DNA of 43,571 nucleotides from Terriglobales bacterium. GTDB taxonomy: Bacteria > Acidobacteriota > Terriglobia > Terriglobales > Acidobacteriaceae. The notes under the pieces are model-generated. The model was not told the DNA's origin and ran no database searches. It saw only the letters and a program-made list of their open reading frames with translations. The stretch is from contig JASHOU010000088.1 in NCBI GenBank assembly GCA_030038475.1, forward strand, positions 1-43,571. Reading direction: 5' to 3'. Numbering within the stretch: position 1 is the stretch's first letter; the number at the start of each line of letters is the position of its first letter. A program made the translations under genes and the position numbers. This document shows, piece by piece, positions 16,819 through 26,299 of this stretch.

Positions 16819-17474
16819 TTTCGCGCAGTCGAGTCGCGAAGCAGTTGCTGATACCACGTGTGGTGGTGCTCGTTGGCCCAGGCGCGCGAGACATCGCCGC
16901 GGATCACGGAGCCAAACGCGCCGCGTTCCATGGCAGTCCCCATGTAGACGTGGATGATAAAAAGAGCGATCGTGCACAGCGCGAACACAGGATGAAGGAA
17001 TACAGCGGCAAGACGCAGGAAACCTAGGCTCCACGGAATGTATTGGGGGAACCACAGAATCAAGCCGGTCAGCAGTAGCAGGATGCCATTCCAAAAGAAG
17101 CCCCAAAAGAGCAGCTTCTGGCCGGGGTTGAAACGGTCGGCAGAAGGCACCTGATCATCTTCGTTGCGGATGTAATGTCCAATGGCCGCCCACCAAGTCT
17201 TGTCCGCAGGTGTTTCCTTCATCTGCCTGTGCCACATGCGATACATCATCGAAACCCCGACCGTGAAGACGAGGCCGACCCAGGGATGCAATTCGCGCGA
17301 AATTGTCGCCCCGCCGAGAATAATAGCGATCCAAAAGAGCCATGGACTCCAGAACGCAAGACCCGTCAGCAGGAGGTAGACATAAGAAACTCCGGTCAGC
17401 CAATGCACGAGCCGCTCGTGGAACGTATACCGCAGCACACGTCCATTCGGGAGGAGATAGGGTTCGCGGCTCAT
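16815..17474 (-). CDS. fdnI: Formate dehydrogenase, cytochrome b556 (gamma) subunit
   Basis: The 219-residue protein has four transmembrane helices and the heme-binding histidines of the FdnI/FdoI family: FHERLVHWLTG in the first helix, SRELHPWVGLVF in the second, and LHPVFALCTIALFIIHVYMG in the fourth. It carries two b hemes and passes electrons from the beta subunit to menaquinone or ubiquinone at the cytoplasmic side. The start overlaps the fdnH stop as ATGA and the stop overlaps fdhE as ATGA, so the three genes are translationally coupled. Confidence 0.96.
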   Translation of the reverse strand: MSREPYLLPNGRVLRYTFHERLVHWLTGVSYVYLLLTGLAFWSPWLFWIAIILGGATISRELHPWVGLVFTVGVSMMYRMWHRQMKETPADKTWWAAIGHYIRNEDDQVPSADRFNPGQKLLFWGFFWNGILLLLTGLILWFPQYIPWSLGFLRLAAVFLHPVFALCTIALFIIHVYMGTAMERGAFGSVIRGDVSRAWANEHHHTWYQQLLRDSTARK

Positions 17475-18370
17475 AAATTTTCTCCTTCCGATCCGTTTGC
17501 TTTTCTCTCCCCTTTTACGACCTTAGGACCAAAACGCAAGTAGTGAATGAAAATGCCGACAACCCCAACGATGATTCCAAGATTTCCGATCCATTTCAGG
17601 GGTTCCTTCCACAGTCGCACCATCAACGGAACCTGCGGGTCGTTCGGCAGTCCGCCATACAACTCAGGATGTTTCGCGTCGTGCAGAACGTAAATCACGT
17701 GCGTTCCGCCCACGCCCGGCGGGTCGTAAACTCCGGCATCGGCGAACCCCGAATGCTCGCGAAGTTGCCGCGCCCGCGTCTCCGCCAGTTCCTTCATTTC
17801 ATTCTTCGTTCCGAAATGCAGGCAGCCTGTGGGGCAAGCCTTGATGCAAGCCGGTTCGAGCCCCACCGATACGCGGTCATTGCAGAGCGTGCACTTGAAA
17901 ACCTTGCGGGCTTCCGGACTGAATTTCGGAATATTGAACGGGCAGCCGCTCATGCAATATCCACAACCGATGCAATTCGCCTCCTGGAAATCGACGATGC
18001 CATTCGCGTATTGAACGATCGCGCCATCCGCAGGGCAGGCGGCCAGGCAACCTGGATCGGCGCAATGCATGCACTGATCTTTGCGCATCAGCAGCATGAG
18101 GGTGCCGTCTTCGCGCTCGTGCTCGTTGAATTTGATCAGGTTCCAGTAATTCCACGCCGTTTCCGGCATCGTCTGGTAGCTGTTGTCAAACTTCGTTTCG
18201 CTGAACGGGTACCCGTTCCATTCCAGGCAAGCCACTTCGCACGCTTTACACCCGATGCATGTGGTGGTATCCACCAGTTTGCAGACCGTGAATTCGCGGT
18301 CCAACCCAGCGCCCGGGACTGGGCCGGCGTGCCCGGAAATTCGGACTAGCTCTGTTGCCGCCTGACTCAT
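17471..18370 (-). CDS. fdnH: Formate dehydrogenase, iron-sulfur (beta) subunit
   Basis: The 299-residue protein has four ferredoxin-type clusters: CIGCKACEVAC, CMHCADPGCLAACP, CIGCGYCMSGCPF and CTLCNDRVSVGLEPACIKACP, in the order of FdnH/FdoH. A C-terminal transmembrane helix (WIGNLGIIVGVVGIFIHYL, about 260-280) anchors it from the periplasmic side to the cytochrome b subunit. It wires the molybdenum subunit to heme b. It follows fdnG by nine bases, with GGAACG as a weak ribosome-binding site. It has no Tat signal of its own, as expected for export together with FdnG. Confidence 0.96.
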   Translation of the reverse strand: MSQAATELVRISGHAGPVPGAGLDREFTVCKLVDTTTCIGCKACEVACLEWNGYPFSETKFDNSYQTMPETAWNYWNLIKFNEHEREDGTLMLLMRKDQCMHCADPGCLAACPADGAIVQYANGIVDFQEANCIGCGYCMSGCPFNIPKFSPEARKVFKCTLCNDRVSVGLEPACIKACPTGCLHFGTKNEMKELAETRARQLREHSGFADAGVYDPPGVGGTHVIYVLHDAKHPELYGGLPNDPQVPLMVRLWKEPLKWIGNLGIIVGVVGIFIHYLRFGPKVVKGERKANGSEGENL

Positions 18371-18379
18371 GGTCGTTCC

Positions 18380-21300
18380 CTATGCCTTCTCGATCTTCAC
18401 TAAGAAACCCTTGGATTCGGGTGTATGCGCGTTCGGGTCGCTCACCGTTGGCGTCAACAAATTCGCCGGCGTTCGGGCGTCGCGTCCTTCATCTTCGGTG
18501 ATCCCGCGGAAGCCCTGGTGAATCGGCAGCCCGATCTGATAGACCTTCTTGCCGTCGATCATCATCGGTTTCAGCCGCCGCGTAACGAAGGCTTTTGCGA
18601 TATAAGTCCCGCGCGCGCTGATCACCTTGACTAAGTCCGTCCCGTGAATTCCGTTTCCCTCCGCCAGTTCCACGGGAATTTCCACGAACGGCTCGGGAAT
18701 CAATTGCACATTCGCCGGATTATTTTTCGTCCAGTAGTGATACTGCTCGGTTAAACGATAGGTTGTGCAGACGATGCTGTACTCCTGCGGAGTTCCAAAC
18801 TTGTCAAACGGAGTTTTAAATTTCTTCACCAGCGGATTGTTCGACTGATCGGGGTGCATCGGGTTCTTGATCGGGCTTTCAATCGGCTCGTAGTGCTCCG
18901 GGAAGGGGCCATCGGCGATGACTCCAATGGGGGCGAAGAGACGGCCGACGCCCTCCGGATTCATGATGAACGGCCCCATGTGGTCTTTGGGATGAGAATC
19001 CGGTTTGAAGTCCGGTACGTCGTTGCCTGCCCATTTTCCCGCCGCTTCGTTCCACCAGACTTGTTTTCGTTCCGGATCCCACGGCTTCCCATCCGGATTG
19101 CACGACGCGCGGTTGTAGAGCACGCGCCTGTTTGCCGGCCAGGACCACGACCAGTTCTGGAAGATGCCCAGGCCTGACGGATCTTCGGTGCCGCGACGCG
19201 CCATCTGGTTTCCTGCCTCCGTCCAACTGCCGGAATAAATCCAGTTGCCGCATGCAGTCGTTCCGTCATCCTTCAGCCAGGCAAACCCGGGCAGTTGCTG
19301 GCCCGCCTTGATTACTTGTCCTGTTACTGGATCGGTCAGGTCTGCGAGGGCTTTACCGTTTACCTCCATGGCGACTTGGGAGAGTGAAGGGTGCGCCGCG
19401 TCGGCATAGGCCCAGCTCAGATTCAGAATCGGGTCGGGAAATTTCCCGCCCTCCTTTTTATACAGATCCCGGACGCGCAGAAAGATTTGCGCCACAATAT
19501 CCTGATCCAGACGCGCTTGCCCCGGAGGTGGAACGGCAACATATTTCCACGTTGCCCAGCGGGCCGAGTTGGTCATGCTCCCATCTTTTTCGGCGAAGCC
19601 GGCACAAGGCAAGCGGTAAACCGTCGTTTTAATGTTCTTCTGCTCATCGGCCGTAATCCCCGGAGCTCTCCAGAACTCACTGGTCTCGTCGGCATAAATT
19701 TCACCCACCACCAGCCAGTCGGCTTTCTTCAGCGCGTTGATGTTCTTGTTGGTGTCCGGGCCGATCATCACGCCATTCATTCCGAAGGCCATCATGCCCT
19801 TGACCTTGCCGTTGTACATGTCATCCCAGATGTGGGTCCAGGAATAATCGCGATCGACCTTGGGCAAATAATCGAAGGCAAATCCATTTTCTTTTGTCGC
19901 CGCATCGCCATACATCGACTTCAGCAGCGAGATCGCAAATTTCGGCGTGTTCGAGTAGTAGTTGAATGACGCCCACGGCTCAGGCTTCGACGCTACCGGC
20001 GTGATCCGCTTCAGATAGGCGGCCAAATCAGTGTCAGCGGGAACAGGAGCTTTCAGATATCCCGGCAGCGAGTCGTACAAACCCGCCATATCGGTGGCGC
20101 CTTGAATATTCGAATGGCCGCGTAGCGCGTTCACGCCGCCGCCCGCTCTTCCGACATTGCCGAGCAGCAGCTGTATCATCGCCGCCGTGCGGATGATCTG
20201 GGTTCCAAAGGTATGCTGCGTCCACCCGACCGCGTAGATGATGGTCGCGACCTTTTTCATGTCGCCGTCTTTTCGCACGGACGTGAAGAGATCGACAGCC
20301 TTCAGGTATTGGTCCTTGGGGATTCCCGTAATCCGCTCCACCGTTTCCGGCGTGTAGCGCGAATACTGCTGTTTCAGCAATTGAAACACGCAGCGCGGAT
20401 GCTGCAGCGTTAGATCGTAGGCGACATTTGGCGGCAGCATCGGTGGCGGCGGTGGAGTGGGGGCGTGTGTGGCCACATCGGTATGGGCGGGAGCGTGCGC
20501 GGTGGGTGCGGGAGCGTCAGCCTTGCCGCTCAGATCTCCGCCCTCCTGATAATTCCAGGTCGATCTATCGTATGTTCCCGTCGCCGAATCAAATCCCGAG
20601 TACAGCCCGTCATCCGGCAGTTTGAAGCCTTCTTTCACGATGAAGGCGGCATTCGTGTAATTGATCAGATAATCCTTGGCGATGCGGTTGTTTTCGATAG
20701 CGTAGCGGATCAACCCGCCGAGGAACGCAATGTCGGTGCCGGCGCGAATTTGCAGGAAAAGATCGGCGGTGGAAGACGTGCGAGTGAATCGCGGATCAAC
20801 CGAGATTAGCTTGGCATTGCGATTGCGCTTGGCCTCCATCGCCCACTTGAATCCGCAGGGATGGTTTTCGGCTGGATTCCCGCCCATGATCAACATCATG
20901 TCGGTGTTTTTGATATCGATCCAGCCATTGGTCATGGCTCCGCGTCCAAATGTTGGTCCCAAACTTGAGACCGTGGGGCCGTGTCAAACACGGGCTTGGT
21001 TTTCTAAATACACCAAGCCCAGACTCCTCATGGCCTTTACGACCAGGTAATTGAACTCATTTGTATCCGTGCAGCCGCCAATGAACGAGATGCCTTCGCA
21101 CCGGTTTACCGTGTGGCCGGCGGCATCTTTATCCACGAAAGTATCGTCGCGTGTCTTCTTGGTCCAGTGTGCAATCTCGTTTAAAGCGTCATCCCATGAG
21201 ATGTCCTGCCACTCGGTCGCTCCGGGACGCCGGACTTGAGGCTTCGTCAGCCGCCGCGGGTTGAGCATGTCCTGCTCGAGCGAAGAGCCTTTCGGGCACA

Positions 21301-21565
21301 ACGTTCCGCGATTGGTGGGATGATCGGGGTCGCCCTCGACGTGGATCACCTGCGGCGTGACGTTTTTCGCCCCGTCTCCAATGGTGTAGATCAGGACGCC
21401 GCAACCCACCGCGCAATAGGGACAAGTGGAGCGCGTCTCGTGCGCGCGCGCAATTTTCAGCTCTTTCAGTTGGGCGTAGGCAGGCTTCAGGTCGAATCCG
21501 AAAAGGGTGGCGGCGACCCCGCCGACGGTTGCTGCCTTGAAGAAGTCTCTGCGGGACGTCTGCAT
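18380..21565 (-). CDS. fdnG: Formate dehydrogenase, selenocysteine-containing molybdopterin (alpha) subunit
   Basis: One gene of 1061 residues, read through an in-frame TGA at 20986-20984 as selenocysteine (residue 194). The flanking sequence NQARV-Sec-HGPTV and the continuation GPTFGRGAMTN are those of the E. coli FdnG/FdoG active site. The start is ATG 21565, seven bases behind GGAGG; a TTG at 21589 is rejected. A Tat signal (TSRRDFFKA, residues 3-11) precedes the [4Fe-4S] site CPYCAVGCG. The molybdopterin dinucleotide domains follow (MGGNPAENHP, HSNIQGATD, NGSMTNSARW-like region) up to the C-terminal GFLVKIEKA. An Ala/Pro/His-rich insertion sits at about residues 346-379. The enzyme oxidises formate to CO2 at the outer face of the membrane. 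Without selenocysteine decoding it would be called as two broken frames. Confidence 0.95.
20948..20986 (-). promoter_or_regulatory. Bacterial SECIS element directing selenocysteine insertion at TGA 20986-20984
   Basis: Directly behind the TGA, the apical part (20972-20955) folds as GGTCTC / GGGACC with loop AAGTTT. Counting the T of TGA as 1, the bases U17, G23 and U24, which SelB contacts in the E. coli fdhF element, are all present at the same distances. The first ten bases after TGA (CACGGCCC) match the E. coli element. Stem pairing and position are seen; SelB recognition is inferred. Confidence 0.85.
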
Positions 21566-21609
21566 CGTACGACCTCCGCATCCATTCAACGAATCAAAAG
21601 ACTCCTACT

Positions 21610-21638
21610 TTCTTAGACTTCGATGATTCATTTGTCAA
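21610..21638 (-). promoter_or_regulatory. Candidate sigma-70 promoter of the fdn operon
   Basis: On the minus strand TTGACA (21638-21633) is followed after 17 bases by TAAGAA (21615-21610), about 45 bases before the fdnG ATG. The -35 box is perfect; the -10 box matches the consensus only in part. It lies in the 170-base gap between hybD and fdnG, so fdn can be expressed apart from hyb. Confidence 0.45.
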
Positions 21639-21735
21639 GCGACAATCAATGCCGAGTGGCGCTCCATCTGCGGAAATGGGTTAGAGTCTGTCTGCTGGAG
21701 TACGTCTCTCGGAGGTACAAATAAGACTTGATCTT

Positions 21736-22296
21736 CTAGCTGGCCAATGCAGGTTCCAGCTTCTCTTCGTTCGCCACCAGGTTCGCCCACCAGATATCGA
21801 GTTCTACAGGATGCGCCCGGTGCCAGTAACCGACCCCGAGGCGATCCAGTTCATTCAGGATTTCCCCAACTACCTCCTCCAGCGAATCTCTAACCGCGGG
21901 GCTCAGGTGGCAGCCAGGGTCGGTGGAATGCGCTGTGATTCCGACCAGCAGCAGGTTCTTGGGGGCAACTGCGAACAGCTCTGCGCTCAGCAGCGCTTCG
22001 ACCAGAGCGGGCGAATGAGGGTCCATACGCAGACTGGGACAGTGGCACATAATTTCCGCTTTACGGTAGAGCAGAACTGTCCCTGGGTCGGTATTGGTAT
22101 CGACCGAATCGATCAGGATGACGGCATCGTGGGTGGTGAGTTGATCGATCAGGTCAAGAGCTGGAGTGCCAAGGTCGTCGACTTCCACGCCCTCTTCAAA
22201 TTCGTAATGGGCCTTCAGAAGACGTGCAACGTAAGGTCCGACGCCATCGTCTCCGAGCAAGACGTTCCCGATGCCGCCGATCAGTATCTTCTTCAT
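21736..22296 (-). CDS. hybD: [NiFe] hydrogenase maturation endopeptidase
   Basis: The 186-residue protein belongs to peptidase family M52. It has GIGNVLLGDDGVGP (residues 8-21) with the metal-binding acidic residue, DLGTPALDLID near 41-51, and a later His in RMDPHSPALVEAL. Such proteases bind nickel in the hydrogenase precursor and cut off its C-terminal peptide. The large subunit encoded nine bases upstream ends in a cleavable extension, which fits. Length is slightly above the usual 160 because of a C-terminal tail (WHRAHPVELDIWWANLV). Confidence 0.94.
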   Translation of the reverse strand: MKKILIGGIGNVLLGDDGVGPYVARLLKAHYEFEEGVEVDDLGTPALDLIDQLTTHDAVILIDSVDTNTDPGTVLLYRKAEIMCHCPSLRMDPHSPALVEALLSAELFAVAPKNLLLVGITAHSTDPGCHLSPAVRDSLEEVVGEILNELDRLGVGYWHRAHPVELDIWWANLVANEEKLEPALAS

Positions 22297-22305
22297 AGCT
22301 CGGGT

Positions 22306-24006
22306 TTAGAGCACCTTTACTTTGGCTATCTGGCGGCCCGACGGATCGAAGGTGTGACATGCGCAGGCCATGCAGGGATCGAAGGAATGCACGGTACGCA
22401 GAACCTCTAACGGTTCCTCGGGGCGAGCCAGCGGTGTATGCAACAGCGAGGCTTCATAAGGGCCGTGCGCGCCCGAGCTGTCGCGCGGGCTGGCATTCCA
22501 GGTTGAAGGCACGACCGCCTGGTAATTCTTGATTTTGCCGTCTTTGATCACAATCCAGTGCGACAACGTGCCGCGCGGGGCTTCATGGGTTCCGACACCT
22601 TCCGCTTCGTGCTCCGGAAATACAGGCTGGTTGTGAACCGTGTAGTCGCCCTTGGCGATGTTGTCGATCAGCAATTGCAAATGTTTCTGTGCCACCTCGC
22701 CCAGCATGGCGCAGCGAATGGCGCGCGCGCCATGGCGGCCGAGGGTAGACTCCAGCATGGTGGGAGTGACTGGAATGTGGCCGACGGCTCCGATAGTGTC
22801 GATGGCTTTTACCGCATATTTCTTTGTCAGAGGATGTCCTTGAGCAAAACCGACGAGCACCTGCGCGAGCGGGCCGACCTGCATCGGAGCGCCATTGAAG
22901 CGTGGCGCCTTGACCCAGGAATATTTCTGGTCGCCATTCCATTCGGTGAAGGCGGGGTCGGTCCTTCCAGCCCAGGGGTGCAGAGGCCTGTCACCTCGGT
23001 AATAGGCGTGGGTTGCATCTTCGCTGACGCCCTCGCGAAAATCCTTGTCCGATGCGGTTTTGAAGGCGTGCACGCCACCGATGTTTCCATTCATGATATA
23101 GCCGCCGGGAAGATCGTAAGACGAGCCTGCGCTGTCCAATGGCAGATCGGGCACGGCAAGATAATTGTTTACACCCTTGCCAATTTTGAACCAGTCCGGA
23201 TACAGCGCGGCGACCGCGCAGACATCGACGAAGTAAACCTGGTTCACGAATTGCACCACCTCGTCGAGCAGCACGCGGATCGTCTCCAGCTTGTCCATGT
23301 CAAGTGCACTGGTGCTGTCCAAGTCGATGGCGTTGGAGACGCCACCGACAGTGAGGTTTTGAATGTGCGGAGTCTTGCCTCCCAGGATTCCGACCACCTG
23401 AAGAGCTTTGCGTTGATACGCCAGCGCCTGAACGTAGTGGGTGAACGCCAGCAAGTTGACTTCGGGCGAGAGCCTCATCGCCGGATGGCCCCAGTAACCG
23501 TTCATGAAAATTCCCAGCTGGCCGCTGGCAACCACCGCTTTCACGCGATCCTGCGCAGCCTTGAACTCTGTCCTGGAATTGCGGGTCCATGGGGAAAGAC
23601 TCTCCGCCAATCTTGCCGTCGCCTCGGGATCGGCCTTAGGAATCTCCAGAATGTCGACCCAATCGAGTGCCGACAGTTGGTAGAAATGGACGATGTGGTC
23701 GTGCAAGGCGTGCGCAATCAGAATAAGATTGCGGATGTACTGGGCGTTGAGCGGAACCTCGAGCTTCAAGGCATCTTCCACCGCGCGCGCACTAGCCATG
23801 GCGTGCACGGTGGTGCAGACTCCGCAAAAGCGCTGGGTGAAAAGCCATGCGTCGCGCGGATCCCGGCCGCGGAGAATGTTCTCAATGCCGCGCCACATGG
23901 TGCAGGACGCCCAGGCATCGCGGACTGAGTGGTTATCAACCTCGACGTCGATGCGAAGGTGGCCTTCAATTCTGGTGATGGGGTCGATAGTGATTCGATT
24001 TGCCAT
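22306..24006 (-). CDS. hybC: [NiFe] uptake hydrogenase large subunit
   Basis: The 566-residue protein holds the Ni-Fe site that splits H2. The N-terminal box is RGIENILRGRDPRDA followed by RFCGVCTTVHAMAS (about residues 60-70), giving the first two Cys. The C-terminal box is DPCMACACH followed by the 15-residue peptide TFDPSGRQIAKVKVL, which the HybD protease should remove. Length equals that of E. coli HybC (567). It starts at ATG 24006 behind AGCAGG, 11 bases after hybB. It has no signal peptide and would be exported together with the Tat-bearing small subunit. Confidence 0.97.
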   Translation of the reverse strand: MANRITIDPITRIEGHLRIDVEVDNHSVRDAWASCTMWRGIENILRGRDPRDAWLFTQRFCGVCTTVHAMASARAVEDALKLEVPLNAQYIRNLILIAHALHDHIVHFYQLSALDWVDILEIPKADPEATARLAESLSPWTRNSRTEFKAAQDRVKAVVASGQLGIFMNGYWGHPAMRLSPEVNLLAFTHYVQALAYQRKALQVVGILGGKTPHIQNLTVGGVSNAIDLDSTSALDMDKLETIRVLLDEVVQFVNQVYFVDVCAVAALYPDWFKIGKGVNNYLAVPDLPLDSAGSSYDLPGGYIMNGNIGGVHAFKTASDKDFREGVSEDATHAYYRGDRPLHPWAGRTDPAFTEWNGDQKYSWVKAPRFNGAPMQVGPLAQVLVGFAQGHPLTKKYAVKAIDTIGAVGHIPVTPTMLESTLGRHGARAIRCAMLGEVAQKHLQLLIDNIAKGDYTVHNQPVFPEHEAEGVGTHEAPRGTLSHWIVIKDGKIKNYQAVVPSTWNASPRDSSGAHGPYEASLLHTPLARPEEPLEVLRTVHSFDPCMACACHTFDPSGRQIAKVKVL

Positions 24007-24017
24007 AATACCTGCTG

Positions 24018-25361
24018 TTAGTCGGAGTCATCCGTTTCAGATTCGTTTTCGCCGAAATGTCCGTACTTGAAATACCCGGTCCAGCGGATGTACGGCCGGC
24101 GGAACCGGAAGTAGTCTGCCATGTCGTGCCATTCCTGAAGTGGAGCAGGAAGAATGGCAAACCGCTTCACCACGAGAAGGAACCCGGCGACGGCCATGCA
24201 AATGAAACCCAGCGCCACCAGGATCTCGATGGTGGAGGGAAAATACAGCGACTCGGGGCTGGCGCGAAAGGCCAAGGTAGTGGGGCTGAAACGATAGATC
24301 ATCCCGCCCAACGAACTCAGGGCATAGCCCATGAACATGATTCGCCTTTGGTGATTCCGCAGCGAGCGGTGAAGCAGCCAGCCACCATAGGCAATCAGCC
24401 ACGTCTCCAGCCAGAACACGCCTGCATAGCGATCCGGCTGGAAGGCGGTATGCATCGCTCCGCGAAAGAGAATATCCAGGAACCTCAGTCCGAGCCAAAC
24501 GAAGATCAGCCAGGCGGTAATACGCGCGGCTTCGTCCAGCACCTCCATGTCCATGGCCCGCTTCCATGCCAGGCAACACCACATGGTGGTTCCGGCGACG
24601 CACCCAAAGGACATGAAGGTGGCCGCCCCCAGATACAGGAATGGCAGCCACGCCGATTGCCACAAAGGATGAACTCGTTCTCCCGCCAGCAGCATCAGCG
24701 CGCCCAGCGACGATTGGTGCATCCCCGGCAAAAGGTAGGCGGCCGCGATGATCGAGGGGAAAAACTTGTGCAGGCCGCGTTCCACCCGCTCCACTCCCGG
24801 CCGCAGGCGGGAATCGAAATACCACAGCCGCTCCAGCACCGGCGGAATATTTTCCAGTGCCAGTGGGATGGTCGCGTAAATTGACATACAGATGGCAACC
24901 TCCGCCAGCGGCGAGTGCATGTTCCATTTCCACGGGAAGACGATCCAATAAAAATTCCATGGGCGTCCGGCATCGATGCCCAACAGCAGAAGACCGCAGG
25001 CGTAGGCAAGAAAACTAGTCAGCAGGGCCATGCGCATCAGCGGAAACAGCCGCTTGCGGCGGAACACCCATGCCGCAATTCCAATCGCGAATGCGCCAGA
25101 ACCCAGGCCGGTCAGCACCATCACGTTGAACGTCTTCCAAATTCCCCATCCATATGCATCGTTCATCCCACTCACTGGACCCAAGCCCGCCAATTCGCGG
25201 TAGGCGGTCAATACAATCGCCAGCAGGGTCATGCCCACTAATCCGAGGAACAGTCCGTTCACCACGGGGAAGCCATACACCGGCACGGCCCGCTCCCAGC
25301 GCTCCTGATCGATGGCTTTATTAACAGTGATCGGCGGGTTATTCAGGGTTGCGGTGCTCAT
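24018..25361 (-). CDS. hybB: HybB-type integral membrane subunit (NrfD/PsrC family)
   Basis: The 447-residue protein has about ten hydrophobic helices and the family pattern of HybB: VPVYGFPVVNGLFLGLVGMTLLAIVLTAYRELAGLGPVSGMNDAYGWGIW at the start is diagnostic of the NrfD-like quinone-reacting subunit; conserved SPLAEVAICMSIYATIPLALE and MHQSSLGALMLLAGERVHPLW follow. It lets the hydrogenase reduce the quinone pool without a b heme. It is about 55 residues longer than E. coli HybB, mostly in the C-terminal charged tail (FRRPYIRWTGYFKYGHFGEN...). Confidence 0.94.
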   Translation of the reverse strand: MSTATLNNPPITVNKAIDQERWERAVPVYGFPVVNGLFLGLVGMTLLAIVLTAYRELAGLGPVSGMNDAYGWGIWKTFNVMVLTGLGSGAFAIGIAAWVFRRKRLFPLMRMALLTSFLAYACGLLLLGIDAGRPWNFYWIVFPWKWNMHSPLAEVAICMSIYATIPLALENIPPVLERLWYFDSRLRPGVERVERGLHKFFPSIIAAAYLLPGMHQSSLGALMLLAGERVHPLWQSAWLPFLYLGAATFMSFGCVAGTTMWCCLAWKRAMDMEVLDEAARITAWLIFVWLGLRFLDILFRGAMHTAFQPDRYAGVFWLETWLIAYGGWLLHRSLRNHQRRIMFMGYALSSLGGMIYRFSPTTLAFRASPESLYFPSTIEILVALGFICMAVAGFLLVVKRFAILPAPLQEWHDMADYFRFRRPYIRWTGYFKYGHFGENESETDDSD

Positions 25362-25371
25362 GCCTGTCGCC

Positions 25372-26298
25372 TCATAGTTGCGCCCTCAGACCGGTTTGCT
25401 TTTCGCGTTCATGCGCTTCCTGCTCATGACCTTTCAAGCGCTTGCGAATTACCTGCACCAGCCCTGCATAGAACAATGCCGGCAATGCGAAATACTGGTA
25501 GAAGCGGCGCTGCCAGCGAAGAGTTCTGGCAGGCACCGACTCCGGACCCAACTCAGGCAAGCCGAGTTTTTCGAAGGGAACGCGCGAGAGATAGAGAGCC
25601 TGGGTTCCGCCGTTATCGGTCTCCCCGTATACCCGCTCCTGGTAGTAGCGGCCGGGATTGTTCTTAATGCGCCGTTTGGCCTCGAGCAGCAATGCCGTTC
25701 GCGGCCCGAAGATTACCGCGCCGGTGGGACAGACGCTGGTGCATCCCGGTCTCAGGCCTTGCGCCAGCCTGTGGCTGCACAACTCGCACTTGGTCACGCG
25801 CGGATTGAACCCCTGCCACTGAAAACGCGGCACATGATAAGGACAGGTGATGGTGCAATAGCGGCAGCCAATGCACTCTTCGGCGGTCCAACTCACGATG
25901 CCGCTTTCCGGATCCTTGTGCAGAGCCTCAAACGGACAACCGGCGGCGCAGGCCGGATCCAGGCAGTGCATGCACTGGCGCTTCGCAAACGATGAAGCAG
26001 ATCCGTCCTCAGGTTTGTAGAGCTTGATGATGTTGCGGGTGAGATCGTTGAGATCGGATGGCGCCTGGTGCAATCCGTCGCCGCGGGTATCGGGTGGAGT
26101 TGCGTTGGCCTCGGCGCAGGCGGCCACGCAAGCTTTGCAGCCAATGCAGATGCTGGCGTCGTAAAGCAATCCCACCGCAGCGTTGGGAACGGGAATGTTC
26201 TCTGCGTGCAATGCCTCGGCGCCGACGCTGACGGTCACGGCCGCCGGCACTCCGGCCTTGACCATGGTTGCAATCAATTCTCGCCGAGTGATCGCCAC
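25372..26298 (-). CDS. hybA: HybA-type iron-sulfur subunit of hydrogenase
   Basis: The 308-residue protein is taken from the GTG at 26298, one base after the small-subunit stop, behind GAGG; a longer frame back to 26454 overlaps the previous gene and lacks a signal. A Tat motif is at the start (ITRRELIATMVKAG). Four ferredoxin-type clusters follow in order: CIGCKACVAACAEAN, CMHCLDPACAAGCPFEAL, CIGCRYCTITCPYHVP and CELCSHRLAQGLRPGCTSVCP. A C-terminal helix (about 268-288, FYQYFALPALFYAGLVQVI) anchors it. It carries electrons from the small subunit to HybB. Confidence 0.94.
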   Translation of the reverse strand: MAITRRELIATMVKAGVPAAVTVSVGAEALHAENIPVPNAAVGLLYDASICIGCKACVAACAEANATPPDTRGDGLHQAPSDLNDLTRNIIKLYKPEDGSASSFAKRQCMHCLDPACAAGCPFEALHKDPESGIVSWTAEECIGCRYCTITCPYHVPRFQWQGFNPRVTKCELCSHRLAQGLRPGCTSVCPTGAVIFGPRTALLLEAKRRIKNNPGRYYQERVYGETDNGGTQALYLSRVPFEKLGLPELGPESVPARTLRWQRRFYQYFALPALFYAGLVQVIRKRLKGHEQEAHEREKQTGLRAQL

Positions 26299-26299
26299 A

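Noticed and set aside
16819-17106. N-terminal extension of FdhE
   Set aside because: Arg/Cys-rich nonsense sequence antiparallel in meaning to fdnI coding; ATG 16818 overlaps the fdnI stop and fits the family length.
22558-23928. 456-residue open frame on the + strand opposite hybC
   Set aside because: Shadow of the strongly conserved hydrogenase large subunit; no family sequence of its own.
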